Shown: positions 7,642-15,057, counted from the first letter of the stretch. The stretch is 36,566 nucleotides of DNA from Verrucomicrobiota bacterium (GCA_016871535.1 VHCZ01000033.1:1-36566); one strand, 5' to 3'. The notes: a model not told the origin generated them from the sequence alone. Numbers and translations are program-made.

Positions 7642-8664
7642 TCACGGCCTTCTAGAAGTGGTTTTGACGTACCCGTTGGCTCTGAACCACTCGACAGCGT
7701 CGATCAACGCCTGCTTCGGAGGAGTCTGCGGCAAGCCCAGTTCGCGCACGGCCTTGTCCGCGTTGAAAAACATCTTGTATTTGGCCATGCGCACGCCCGC
7801 CAACGGAGCTTTGGGCGGCTGGCCCGTGAATCGTGCCAGCGCTTCGCCGATGTGCGCCGCAGCCAGCGCCAGCCCATACGGCACGCGGAATCTTGGCGCG
7901 GGCACGCCGGAGATTTCTTCCAGGACGGCAAAAGCTTGTTCCATCGTCCAATTGCCGCCGGCATGGCCGAGAATGTAGCGCTCGCCGACGCGCCCCTTCT
8001 CCGCCGCCAGAATGTGCCCGACCGCGACATCGCGGACATGAACCCAGTTCAGCCCGGTGTCGAGGTAAGCGGGCATTTCGCGGTTCAGAAAGTCCACAAT
8101 GACCTTGCCCGTGGGCGTGGGTTTGACGTCTCGAGGGCCGACCGGCGCGCTCGGATTCACAATGACTACGGGCAAGCCGCGACCAGCCAGTTCGAGGGCG
8201 ACCACCTCGGCTCTCCATTTCGAGAGCTTGTACGGATTGGACATCTGAGCTTCCGAGACGGGCGCGGCTTCATCCGTCGGCGTCACGACGCCGTCAAGGG
8301 ATTTCGGCAATCCGACGCAGCCCACGGTGCTGGTGTAAATGATGCGCGAGCAGCCGGCGGCTGCCGCGGCCTCGATCACGTTGCGCGTCCCGTCCACGTT
8401 GGCCGCGAACATCGGGGTATAATCGCGCAGCCACAGGTGGTAACTCGCCGCGACGTGGAAACACCAGTCGCACCCGCGCATCGCGTCCCGCAAAAGCGCC
8501 GGATTACCGACATCGCCGGTGACGCGCTCGAACTCGACGCCGGCAAGGCCGCGAAGATCGCTTTGCGGCCGCAGCAGCGCGCGAACTGCATGCCCGCACG
8601 CGCGGAGTTCGTGGACCAGGTTCGCGCCGATAAACCCGCCTGCGCCGGTGACGAAACATTTCAT
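7642..8664 (-). CDS. hpnA: HpnA-like NAD(P)-dependent sugar epimerase/reductase
   Basis: A 340-residue extended SDR protein. The Rossmann motif TGAGGFIG is at residues 6-13, the catalytic S/T and Y-x-x-x-K are at YTSTVGCVG (110-118) and YKLSK (Y145, K149), and VNPSAPVGPRDVKPTPTGK follows. The VAASYHLW and NWVHVRDVAVGHILA stretches are typical of the hopanoid-associated sugar epimerase HpnA and its dihydroflavonol-reductase-like relatives. HpnA acts on a nucleotide sugar, probably for side-chain modification of hopanoids or related polar lipids. No other hpn gene is in the window, so the hopanoid link is only by family. It is divergent from the ebo-like cluster, separated by 455 bp of repeat-rich DNA. 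A general dihydroflavonol 4-reductase-like enzyme is the alternative. Confidence 0.82.
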   Translation of the reverse strand: MKCFVTGAGGFIGANLVHELRACGHAVRALLRPQSDLRGLAGVEFERVTGDVGNPALLRDAMRGCDWCFHVAASYHLWLRDYTPMFAANVDGTRNVIEAAAAAGCSRIIYTSTVGCVGLPKSLDGVVTPTDEAAPVSEAQMSNPYKLSKWRAEVVALELAGRGLPVVIVNPSAPVGPRDVKPTPTGKVIVDFLNREMPAYLDTGLNWVHVRDVAVGHILAAEKGRVGERYILGHAGGNWTMEQAFAVLEEISGVPAPRFRVPYGLALAAAHIGEALARFTGQPPKAPLAGVRMAKYKMFFNADKAVRELGLPQTPPKQALIDAVEWFRANGYVKTTSRRP

Positions 8665-8744
8665 GGTGCCTGCCCGTTATCGAAAGACTCTCCCCGTCGT
8701 TCAACACAATTCGCGGGCAGACGACGTGCTTCCCATGAACCGGG

Positions 8745-8837
8745 CAGGGACGGATTCCACTCGATTCCACTCCGTCCCTGACCTTACTCAGCGGTCGAGA
8801 GGGCGATTCCAGGGACGCGGTGGAACGCGTCCTTACC
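8745..8837. repeat. Hairpin repeat family, copy 1
   Basis: CAGGGACGGATTCCAC and GTGGAA-type arms form a hairpin (8745-8780), followed by GTGGAACGCGTCCTTACC (8820-8837). The reverse complement of the last 18 bp occurs exactly at 32966-32983, and GGGACGGATTCCAC matches 32988-33001 in reverse complement. This defines a dispersed palindromic family. Confidence 0.75.
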
Positions 8838-8891
8838 TTCATTGTCTGTGTGCATGCTTCCGAAGCCATGGCAGCGTTCCCATGAACGTCT

Positions 8892-8976
8892 GGGCAGGGC
8901 GAGCCTGTCCCCAGCGAGCCGATTCGGACGTGTTCCAAGCACGTGGAGCGGCTCGCCGAGACGGACTCGCCCTGCC
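8892..8976. repeat. MITE-like inverted repeat
   Basis: The left arm begins GGGCAGGGCGAGCCTGTCC and ends CGAGCC at about 8920; the right arm (8950-8976) begins GGCTCGCCGAGACGGACTCG and is an imperfect reverse complement. About 29 bp separate the arms. There is no coding capacity; it looks like a small non-autonomous or REP-type element. Confidence 0.7.
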
Positions 8977-9119
8977 TATTCATCGTTCATCGCGTCCATC
9001 GCTGAGGAATCCTAGTTGTCATTGACAGGATCGAGAGCTACTTTTTTCTTATGGTTTCCCGGTGAACGAACGTCATCGTATTTATGCCCATGACCACTTA
9101 TCTCCAACGAGCCAGGATT

Positions 9120-9389
9120 ATGACACGCCAACAAGTGCTGGACCTCTATTTCATGGACACGCGGTGCAAGCTTATTGACCTCGCCGCGTTTCTCGACCGC
9201 ATCGATCGCGCGGAAGGCGAGGCTGACTTTCGCCTCAACGCATTTCGTCAGGCCTTGAAGGAACTCGACGGCAAAGAGCCGCAGCGCGCCAAACAAGTCC
9301 TGCTCGCCTTCAGTGATCCGACCACGAAACCCATCGCCAAGGCCACGACGAAGGCCGCTTGCGGAGCGTTCAAGGAAGTTGAGGGATGA
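9120..9389 (+). CDS. Small unknown protein leading the ebo-like cluster
   Basis: An 89-residue protein (MTRQQVLDLYFMDTRCKLIDLAAFLDRIDRA...) predicted to be mostly helical and charged, with no signal peptide or membrane segment. I do not recognise a named domain. It precedes the EboB-type gene by 71 bp and probably shares its transcript. It is far shorter than EboA (about 200 residues), so it is not a full EboA. I chose ATG 9120 because it has a weak AGG upstream (GAGCCAGGATT) and the more strongly coding-like sequence starts there; ATGs at 9084 and 9090 are alternatives adding 10-12 residues without a ribosome site. The conserved-looking middle (DTRCKLIDLAAFLDRID) argues for a real gene. Confidence 0.65.
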   Translation: MTRQQVLDLYFMDTRCKLIDLAAFLDRIDRAEGEADFRLNAFRQALKELDGKEPQRAKQVLLAFSDPTTKPIAKATTKAACGAFKEVEG

Positions 9390-9452
9390 AAGTTGAAAGT
9401 TGAGAGAGGCTGCGGCCTTGGCCGACTCTCAACTCTCAATTTCCAACTTGCA
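9376..9452. repeat. Heptamer repeat pair in inverted orientation
   Basis: AAGTTGA units (9376, 9390, 9397) run through the stop codon of the small gene. After a GGCTGCGGCCTTGGCC core they are answered by CTCTCAACTCTCAA and CCAACTT (9426-9450), the reverse complement. The element could fold into a hairpin between the small gene and eboB. Confidence 0.7.
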
Positions 9453-9460
9453 ACGGATTT

Positions 9461-10264
9461 ATGCGCTACATCGAACCTCACGGTCACATGGTCAGCCGGG
9501 TGACGGATGATTACATCGACATGGCCACGGCGGGCTGTCAGGCGGTCTGCGAGCCGGCGTTCTGGGCCGGATTTGACCGCAGTTCGGTCCAGGGCTTTTA
9601 CGATTACTTCTGCCAGTTGACCGAGCACGAGCCGAAGCGTGCGGCCAAGTTCGGCCTGCGCCATTACACCTGGCTCTGCATCAATCCAAAGGAATCCGAG
9701 GACACGAAGCTCGCCGAGGAAGTGGTGTCGATCATCCCGAAATTCCTGGACCGGCCCACCGTGCTCGGCATCGGAGAAATCGGCCTAAACAAAAACAGCA
9801 AAAACGAGATCAAGGTCCTGGAGTGGCACATCGATCTCGCGGCGAGGCAGGACCAGCTTATCCTCGTCCACACGCCGCATCTCGAAGACAAACTCAAGGG
9901 CACCCGCCTGATCATCGATGCGCTCAAGAGCGACCGGCGGATCAAGCCCGAACGCGTAATCATCGATCACGTGGAGGAGCACACGATCAAACTGGTGCTC
10001 GACGCGGGTTTCTGGGCGGGGATGACGCTTTACCCGGAATCCAAGTGCACCCCGGCGCGCGCCATCGACATGATTGAGGTGTACGGCCACGAACGGCTTT
10101 GGATGAACAGCGCGTGCGACTGGGGCGTGAGCGTGCCGCTGGCCGTGCCGCGCACCGGGTTGGAAATGAAGAAGCGGGGGCACGCCGAACAGGCCATCGA
10201 CCGGATGATTTATCAGAACCCGGTTCAGTTCATGAGCCAGTGCCCGAAGTTCACGCTGGCGTAG
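9461..10264 (+). CDS. eboB: EboB-type TatD-family metal-dependent hydrolase
   Basis: The 267-residue TIM-barrel protein starts MRYIEPHGHMVSRVTDDY (metal-type H7, H9) and contains VCEPAFWAGFDRSSVQGFYDYF, LGIGEIGLN, LVHTPHLEDKLKGT, VIIDHVEEHT and MNSACDWGVSVPLAVPRTG. The whole pattern fits the TatD-like hydrolase encoded in ebo (EDB) clusters, which are found in cyanobacteria, proteobacteria, Bacteroidetes and some algal plastids. In cyanobacteria the cluster is linked to moving a scytonemin precursor to the periplasm; the hydrolase's own reaction is not known. It is likely cotranscribed with the small gene upstream and eboE downstream. EboC (prenyltransferase) and EboD (sugar-phosphate cyclase-like), expected neighbours, are absent. 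Confidence 0.85.
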   Translation: MRYIEPHGHMVSRVTDDYIDMATAGCQAVCEPAFWAGFDRSSVQGFYDYFCQLTEHEPKRAAKFGLRHYTWLCINPKESEDTKLAEEVVSIIPKFLDRPTVLGIGEIGLNKNSKNEIKVLEWHIDLAARQDQLILVHTPHLEDKLKGTRLIIDALKSDRRIKPERVIIDHVEEHTIKLVLDAGFWAGMTLYPESKCTPARAIDMIEVYGHERLWMNSACDWGVSVPLAVPRTGLEMKKRGHAEQAIDRMIYQNPVQFMSQCPKFTLA

Positions 10265-10294
10265 CTGATCCAAGTTGGCCTAGGCTCCCGTCCT

Positions 10295-10709
10295 ATGGGA
10301 AGAATCACCGTTGAACTTAAGCTGACTAATTACTTGGATTTCAAGTTGCGTCAGATCCGACGGCTGAAGCGTGCGCCGCGGTCTTTGCGTGTGGAAGCGC
10401 TGGTGGACACAGGAGCTACGCGACTCTACCTGAAATCGAGTGTGATCAAAGCGCTCGGATTGGACAAAAGCGGTGAAGTGGACTCTCAAACCACGAATGG
10501 CATCCGCCGCCGCAACACCTACGATCCGGTGCATTTAGAACTCATGGGCCGCGAGGGGAATTTTGACGTCGTCGAGGTGGATGAGTCAGTCCCCCAATTT
10601 GCTCGGCCAAATCCCTCTTGGACACCTCGATCTGATCGTGGACCCCAAGGGCCGAAGACTCATTCCCAATCCGGCTCACGGCGAGAAACTGATGACGGAA
10701 GAGTACTGA
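10295..10709 (+). pseudogene. Retropepsin-like aspartic protease, frameshifted
   Basis: The frame starts MGRITVELKLTNYLDFKL and carries the aspartic protease signature VEALVDTGATRLYL (D-T-G-A) and a downstream LGLDKSGEV stretch, as in bacterial clan AA (gag-type) single-domain proteases that work as dimers. After VDESVP the original frame runs into unrelated residues, but dropping one C from the C5 run at 10591-10595 restores NLLGQIPLGHLDLIVDPKG and RRLIPNPAHGEKLMTEEY with a stop at 10709, giving a normal 137-residue protein. This is either a real +1 frameshift or a homopolymer sequencing error. Without repair the frame would run on to 10852. It lies in the ebo-like cluster, 30 bp after eboB. 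Confidence 0.8.
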
Positions 10710-10764
10710 GCCAGCCGCGTCTATCTCGACCCGGGCGCTTTCGCTTCGGTTCCGTAACCCCTCG

Positions 10765-10789
10765 GTTAACGACGGTGGAGCGACGCTCC
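10765..10789. repeat. 25-bp dispersed hairpin repeat, copy 2
   Basis: Matches 6752-6776 with a single mismatch (GCGACGCTCC here, GCGAGGCTCC there). Both copies lie just downstream of a coding region on the plus strand. Confidence 0.65.
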
Positions 10790-10806
10790 TGCGGAGCTTT
10801 TCTTTT
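10777..10806 (+). terminator. Candidate intrinsic terminator
   Basis: GCTCC-TGC-GGAGC (10785-10797) is followed by TTTTCTTTT. An overlapping alternative hairpin (GGAGC-GAC-GCTCC, from 10777) belongs to the 25-bp dispersed repeat at 10765-10789, so the repeat supplies part of the terminator. It lies after the protease pseudogene and before eboE. The stem is short (5 bp), so strength is uncertain. Confidence 0.5.
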
Positions 10807-10916
10807 GATGGCATTGGCTCGGCAGTCGCCCCACCTTAACTATCTTAATTGAGGGGATACTCGGTTCCCTTCTTTACGCTTCGCGTCCTAGCTCCGTTGG
10901 TGTTGAATCTTCGGCC

Positions 10917-12101
10917 ATGCAACTCAGTCACGGGCTTCAACTAGCGTACTCGACAAACATCCACCGTGGAGAAAGTTGGCTGGAAACTTTCGCGGCGTTG
11001 CAGCAGTACACGTTGGCCGTACGCGAGCGGGTCTGTCCCACCAGGCCGTACGCGATCGGACTGCGTCTGAGCGACCTGGCGTCGCGAGAGCTTTCCGAGC
11101 CGAAGAGCCTCGCGGCGTTCCAGCGCTGGCTCGACGAGAACGATGGCTACGTTTTCACGATCAATGGTTTTCCCTTCGGCCGGTTCCACGGCGGCCGCGT
11201 CAAGGAGCAGGTCTATGTGCCGGACTGGACGACGCCAGAGCGCCTGGCGTACACGAACCGGTTGTTCGACCTGTTGGCTCAACTTGTGCCCGGCGGCGTG
11301 GAAGGAAGCGTCAGCACCGTGCCTTGTTCGTTCAAAGAATTCATCAAGAACGAGAATCAAATCCGGCAGATGCGGGCAAACCTCTGGCGCTGCATCGAAC
11401 ACATTTCGGCGTTGAGCGAACGAACCGGTAAGACACTACATCTGGGCCTGGAACCGGAACCGCTTTGCTTTCTGGAAACCAGCTCGGAGACGGCGGAGTT
11501 CTTCGACCAGATGCGGGCTGATCGTCCGGACGATCCGAGGTTGGAGCATTGCCTCGGGGTCAACTACGACACCTGCCATCTGGCGGTCGAATTTGAGGAG
11601 CCGGCGGCGGTGCTCCGGCGTTTCCAGAAGCATCGGATCAAAATCAGCAAACTCCATTTAAGTTCGGCGCTGAAAGTCCGGCCCACGCCGGAAGTTCGTT
11701 CGGCTCTCGGCGCCTTTGCGGACGACGTTTACCTGCATCAGGTCGTCGCTCAAGCCGAAGGCGGCGAGCTCACTCGTTTTCGGGATCTGGGCGACGCCCT
11801 GAATTGCCAATTGCCAATCGCCAATCGCCAATCTGAGGAATGGCGCATCCATTTCCACATCCCGCTGCACAGCCAGCCGACTCCGCTTTTCAACAACACC
11901 TCGGACCACCTCCTCGGCGTGATGGATGCGCTCAAGGAAAATCCCGGACTCTGCTCTCATTTGGAAATGGAGACCTACACCTGGGAAGTGATGCCCGCGG
12001 AAATGAAGAACCGCAGTGTGGTGGATCAGTTGGCCGGCGAATATGAATGGTGTCTGGCCAAACTGGCCGAACGGGGCATCGTGCGGGCGACTCCCAGTTG
12101 A
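10917..12101 (+). CDS. eboE: EboE-type TIM-barrel protein (sugar isomerase/epimerase-like)
   Basis: The 394-residue protein begins MQLSHGLQLAYSTNIHRGESWLETFAALQQYTLAVRERV and has VFTINGFPFGRFHGGRVKEQVYVPDWTTPERLAYT, EGSVSTVPCSFKEF, LHLGLEPEPLCFLE, NYDTCHLAVEFE and HIPLHS, the pattern of EboE ('metabolite traffic protein') in the xylose isomerase-like TIM-barrel superfamily. Acidic and His residues in these motifs suggest a metal site. Its reaction is unknown; the ebo clusters are associated with export or processing of prenylated or aromatic metabolites. Residues 296-304 (NCQLPIANR) come from a heptamer repeat inserted in frame. The gene follows a 200-bp gap containing a terminator-like hairpin, so it may have its own promoter. 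Confidence 0.88.
   Translation: MQLSHGLQLAYSTNIHRGESWLETFAALQQYTLAVRERVCPTRPYAIGLRLSDLASRELSEPKSLAAFQRWLDENDGYVFTINGFPFGRFHGGRVKEQVYVPDWTTPERLAYTNRLFDLLAQLVPGGVEGSVSTVPCSFKEFIKNENQIRQMRANLWRCIEHISALSERTGKTLHLGLEPEPLCFLETSSETAEFFDQMRADRPDDPRLEHCLGVNYDTCHLAVEFEEPAAVLRRFQKHRIKISKLHLSSALKVRPTPEVRSALGAFADDVYLHQVVAQAEGGELTRFRDLGDALNCQLPIANRQSEEWRIHFHIPLHSQPTPLFNNTSDHLLGVMDALKENPGLCSHLEMETYTWEVMPAEMKNRSVVDQLAGEYEWCLAKLAERGIVRATPS
11802..11829. repeat. Four heptamer units inside eboE
   Basis: AATTGCC twice then AATCGCC twice, in frame inside the eboE gene (residues about 296-304). The same word family (GCCAATT/GCCAATA) is found inside the FAD oxidoreductase gene at 4671-4684. Confidence 0.75.
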
Positions 12102-12111
12102 AACGGAGCCA

Positions 12112-12177
12112 GGCAGGGCTGCGCTGCCGCGCAGCCGGTTTTCTGTCGTAGCGGCGGCGCGGCAGCACCGCTCTGCC
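12112..12177. repeat. Inverted-repeat element between eboE and the glycosyltransferase gene
   Basis: The left arm GGCAGGGCTGCGCTGCCGCG (12112-12131) and right arm GCGCGGCAGCACCGCTCTGC (12157-12176) are imperfect reverse complements separated by about 25 bp. The left arm alone is also a GCTGCG...CGCAGC hairpin. It fills nearly all of the 92-bp gap. Confidence 0.65.
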
Positions 12178-12193
12178 AACATCCTGAATCATC

Positions 12194-13021
12194 ATGGAGA
12201 TCCCGGTTGTCATCGCGCACATGAATGCCGCGCCGTATCTGAAGCCGGTGCTGGCCACGGCTCGGAGCTTCAATTCCCGCGTCATCTTGATCGGCAATCA
12301 AACAAACGCGGAACTGGGCTCGCTGGCCGAATGCGTCCGGTTCGAACCTTACGCGCGCGAGGCGGCCTGCTTCCAAAAGATCTATCGGCACCTGAGCAGC
12401 AACCCGCATGGCTTCGAGCTGTTTTGCTTTCAGCGCTGGTTCCTGCTCCGCGATTTTCTGGAGAGCCGGAACCTCGAGCTATGTTTCGCGATGGACTCGG
12501 ATGTCTTGCTTTACGCGCATGCTGGAACTGAGTTTGCGCGCCTCTTCAGTCCGGCATGCCCGTTCACTTTGCTGAATGGAACTTCCGGTGGCAGCTCCTT
12601 TTTCACGCGCGAAAGTCTCGCCCATTTTTGCCGATTCCTCCGCGAAACTTACGAGGACAAATCCAGCCTGCGCTTTCAACTTTTGACGGCCACGTTTTCG
12701 GAGTTTCAGAAAGCGCGCCGGCCTGGAGGCGTCTGCGACATGACGTTGTTTCGGCTGTTCGCTCAGGAGACCCACGCGCGCTTCGGCGAAATGTGCGCGG
12801 TGATCGACCACTCGACCTACGACCGCAACATCAATCTTTCCGACGGTTTTGAGATGCTGGGGCCGATGAAGCGGATTTACGCGCGCGGAGGTTTGCCTTA
12901 CGGGAAAGCGCTCGACTCCGAGACGTTCATTCAATTCAAAACCTTGCACTTTCAGGGCGACGCGAAGCAATGGCTGCCGGATATGGCGGAGCGCATCCTT
13001 GGCTTGGAAGAAGGCTCGTAA
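12194..13021 (+). CDS. Glycosyltransferase-like protein (GT-A fold, DxD)
   Basis: A 275-residue protein starting MEIPVVIAHMNAAPYLKPVL. The N-terminal strand pattern, a central LELCFAMDSDVLLY with a D-S-D motif (about residues 97-99), then LLNGTSGGSSFF and a C-terminal KTLHFQGDAKQWLP suggest a GT-A nucleotide-sugar transferase; the Asp pair would bind the metal and sugar nucleotide. I cannot assign a CAZy family or acceptor. It is probably the last gene of the ebo-like transcription unit, 92 bp after eboE, and ends just before a strong bidirectional terminator. No signal or membrane segment is visible, so it should act in the cytosol. Confidence 0.65.
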   Translation: MEIPVVIAHMNAAPYLKPVLATARSFNSRVILIGNQTNAELGSLAECVRFEPYAREAACFQKIYRHLSSNPHGFELFCFQRWFLLRDFLESRNLELCFAMDSDVLLYAHAGTEFARLFSPACPFTLLNGTSGGSSFFTRESLAHFCRFLRETYEDKSSLRFQLLTATFSEFQKARRPGGVCDMTLFRLFAQETHARFGEMCAVIDHSTYDRNINLSDGFEMLGPMKRIYARGGLPYGKALDSETFIQFKTLHFQGDAKQWLPDMAERILGLEEGS

Positions 13022-13057
13022 ATCAAGTTTGAACGCCTGCCGTCGAGTGGGTCTTGA

Positions 13058-13091
13058 CAAAAAGCATGTCCCGTACGGGACATGCTTTTTG
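13058..13091. terminator. Bidirectional intrinsic terminator (34-bp perfect palindrome)
   Basis: CAAAAAGCATGTCCC-GT and its exact reverse complement form a perfect palindrome. A 9-bp GC-containing stem (GCATGTCCC/GGGACATGC) is flanked by A5 on the left and T5 on the right, so it works as a terminator on either strand. It sits between the convergent glycosyltransferase (+) and DhnA-like (-) genes, exactly where one is needed. Confidence 0.88.
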
Positions 13092-13108
13092 CGATGTTCC
13101 CTCGACGC

Positions 13109-14416
13109 TCAGCCGAATTTGCGCTTCAGCCGAACATCGTCGTAAGCCCGGCGTTGAGCGGAGGTCATTCGGCCAAAATCCGGCGCGCCGTTGGGCAGGC
13201 GAGGCCATTCGCCATTTGCCGTTGCCTCGGCCTGAGCGCTGCGGCGTGGACTGGCCGTGCGATCAGGAATCGGCCGGGACTCTGCCGGTTTGCGTTCCGC
13301 GAGCGGATTATTTCTCACATCGCCGGTCGCCCGTCGTGCCGCGCTCCCATCGTAACTCATCGATTGGTCCGTCAGTTTGAGGTCATCGGCAAGCGAGCGG
13401 TGCGGCTTGATGTTCCTGGCCTGCAATACGCCATGGTAAGCGCGCACGGCTTCTTCGGGACCGATCCGGCCATCCGTGATCAGCCGGAGCATCTCGATGA
13501 ACGCAAGCTGGTGTTCGGCGTGGTTGATCTTGCGTCCGAACAAGGCCACGCGCGCGCCGTATTTCTGCGCGTCATGAATGAGCCGGAACGCGTCGTGAGT
13601 CGTCCCCGCGCTGCCGCCGAGGATGCCGACGACCAGATTGGGGTCGTACTGCGCCAGTTCCTCCATCGCCTTCGGCCCGTGGTAAACGATCTTCAAAAAG
13701 ATCGGCCGCCCCGATTCGGGCACACCGGCGAGGGTTCGAAGAATATTGTCATTGATGAACTCGCCGAGCTTTTCCGGGGGGATGCCGCTCGCGACGTTTG
13801 GATCGAACACTTCCAGGAAGTGCCGGAATTTCTTTCGCTCCGCCTCTTCCCGGAATTCTTTGTACCAAAGCAACGCTTCGCGATCGTGGTCGAGATCGTT
13901 GACGAATGTGACCGAGTAAAGGCCCAGGTTGGCTCCGGGAAACTCATCGCTCGTGCGGTCGCACTCGATTTCGCCGCACTGAATCTGATCGATGGTCGCG
14001 CTGCGGAACGGCTGGGACGGCTCGCGTGTGTAACAGCCGTGCCGGACGGCCCACACGTCGGTGGTGTCGTTGGCCCGGGCGGCCGGGGTGACGTGCGAGT
14101 TACCGAACAGCCCTTCCTTGATCGTGAGCTGCTCGTTCACATACGCCGACATCAGCATGATGTCCACGATTCCCTGGTGCGTAACTTCGCGGATGATGTC
14201 GAGAAACTCAGGCAAGTTGCGGTAGCCGAACTCTTCCCGGGTCCAGACTTCGGGGGAGAATTGCGTCGGCCGCGCCCCGCGACGCGCCAGGTAATCGCGC
14301 GGCCCCGGCGCGCGCACGCCAAACGCCATGTCGGCGTCCTTGGCGTCCGCGAGGATAAAGGCGCGCGAGGCTGAATTGGCCTTGATCTCGGCAAGTTTGG
14401 CGTCAAGAGATTTCAT
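13109..14416 (-). CDS. DhnA/DeoC-type aldolase-family protein, last gene of the BMC operon
   Basis: A 435-residue protein whose core looks like a TIM barrel: IVDIMLMSAYVNEQL, GLYSVTFVNDLDHDREALLWYKEF, RPIFLKIVYHGPKAMEELAQY, NLVVGILGGSAGTTHDAF and KYGARVALFGRKINHAEHQLAFIEML. The Lys in FLKIVYHG and the GGSAGT phosphate-loop-like motif recall class I DhnA/FbaB/DeoC aldolases, so a Schiff-base aldolase acting on a phosphorylated sugar is plausible; I cannot name the substrate. After about residue 345 comes a Pro/Arg/Ala-rich linker and then a conserved-looking tail (PNGAPDFGRMTSAQRRAYDD and on to KRKFG) that may be a targeting helix. It is the 3'-most gene of the leftward BMC operon; its start codon abuts a heptamer repeat with no visible Shine-Dalgarno. 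Confidence 0.65.
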   Translation of the reverse strand: MKSLDAKLAEIKANSASRAFILADAKDADMAFGVRAPGPRDYLARRGARPTQFSPEVWTREEFGYRNLPEFLDIIREVTHQGIVDIMLMSAYVNEQLTIKEGLFGNSHVTPAARANDTTDVWAVRHGCYTREPSQPFRSATIDQIQCGEIECDRTSDEFPGANLGLYSVTFVNDLDHDREALLWYKEFREEAERKKFRHFLEVFDPNVASGIPPEKLGEFINDNILRTLAGVPESGRPIFLKIVYHGPKAMEELAQYDPNLVVGILGGSAGTTHDAFRLIHDAQKYGARVALFGRKINHAEHQLAFIEMLRLITDGRIGPEEAVRAYHGVLQARNIKPHRSLADDLKLTDQSMSYDGSAARRATGDVRNNPLAERKPAESRPIPDRTASPRRSAQAEATANGEWPRLPNGAPDFGRMTSAQRRAYDDVRLKRKFG

Positions 14417-14455
14417 GAAATGCCGAATGTCGAATGACCAATGTCGAAAGAATGA
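14417..14455. repeat. Heptamer repeat at the leader of the DhnA-like gene
   Basis: CGAATGT, CGAATGA, CCAATGT, CGAAAGA (14424-14451): degenerate 7-bp units directly upstream (minus strand) of the start codon at 14416. A partial reverse-complement counterpart lies at 14502-14515. Confidence 0.65.
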
Positions 14456-14516
14456 CGCGGCGCGAATGCCGAGCGTGGCGGTCTGTCCTCCGTCCCAATG
14501 CGGATTCTCGTCATTT

Positions 14517-15048
14517 CTACACCTTGACCTTGGCCAGTGTCTCCTTCAGCGCCTTGGCCGAATTTTGCAGGCCGGTTAGTTCCTTTGGCCACAGCTTGAG
14601 TTCCGCGTGTTTCTCCACTCCGCCGCGGGCGACGACGCTGGGCGCGCTCAGGCAGATATCGCGAATTCCGTAGGCGCCTTGAAGGAGCGACGAGACGGGC
14701 AGGAGCGCTTTCTTGTTGAGCAACACGCAATGGATCAAGTCGCGAATCGCGAGGCCGACGGCCCAGCCGGCGCCGCCTTTGCGTTTGATCACTTCCGCGC
14801 CGCTGCCTTTGGTGCGCTCGAAGATGGCATTTTGAAAACCCGGCGTGCATTCCGGCAGGCCAGACACCGGCGTAAATCTTCTGATCGCCCGCAAAGGCCG
14901 TGCCGTGGAGCAAGTCGAGTGCCTCACCCTCGGCCAGGTCCTGGTTCGCGTCGAGAATTTGAATCTCCGCGACCAGGCCCGCGCACTGAAGCGCGAACGC
15001 AGCGCACGAACCCACGCGTCCTCCGCCGCCGATGATCGTGACTTTCAT
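14517..15048 (-). pseudogene. Lactate/malate dehydrogenase remnant with central deletion
   Basis: The first ~60 codons encode an intact Rossmann start (MKVTIIGGGGRVGSCAAFAL, then ILDANQDLAEGEALDLLHGT and GDQKIYAGV). The reading then jumps, in another frame, to the C-terminal part of the same enzyme (FQNAIFERTKGSGAEVIKRK, GGAGWAVGLAIRDLIHCVLL, SLLQGAYGIRDICLSAPSVV) and ends at 14517. The missing stretch, roughly 145 residues, includes the substrate loop Arg and the catalytic Asp/His region, so no activity is possible. In PV-type BMC operons an intact lactate/malate dehydrogenase-like gene normally sits here, next to the aldolase, and is thought to help balance NAD in lactaldehyde metabolism. 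Confidence 0.85.
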
Positions 15049-15057
15049 GAGGCAAGT

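Larger units (their letters stand above)
8665..9119. other. Intergenic region with two hairpin elements
   Basis: This 455-bp gap between the divergent hpnA and the ebo-like cluster holds two repeat elements (8745-8837 and 8892-8976) and no supported gene. Promoters for both directions must lie here or at its edges; I could not pick out convincing -35/-10 pairs. Confidence 0.6.

Noticed and set aside
13082-14374. Plus-strand open frame of 430 residues
   Set aside because: Antisense to the DhnA-like gene, which has clear motifs; high-GC shadow.
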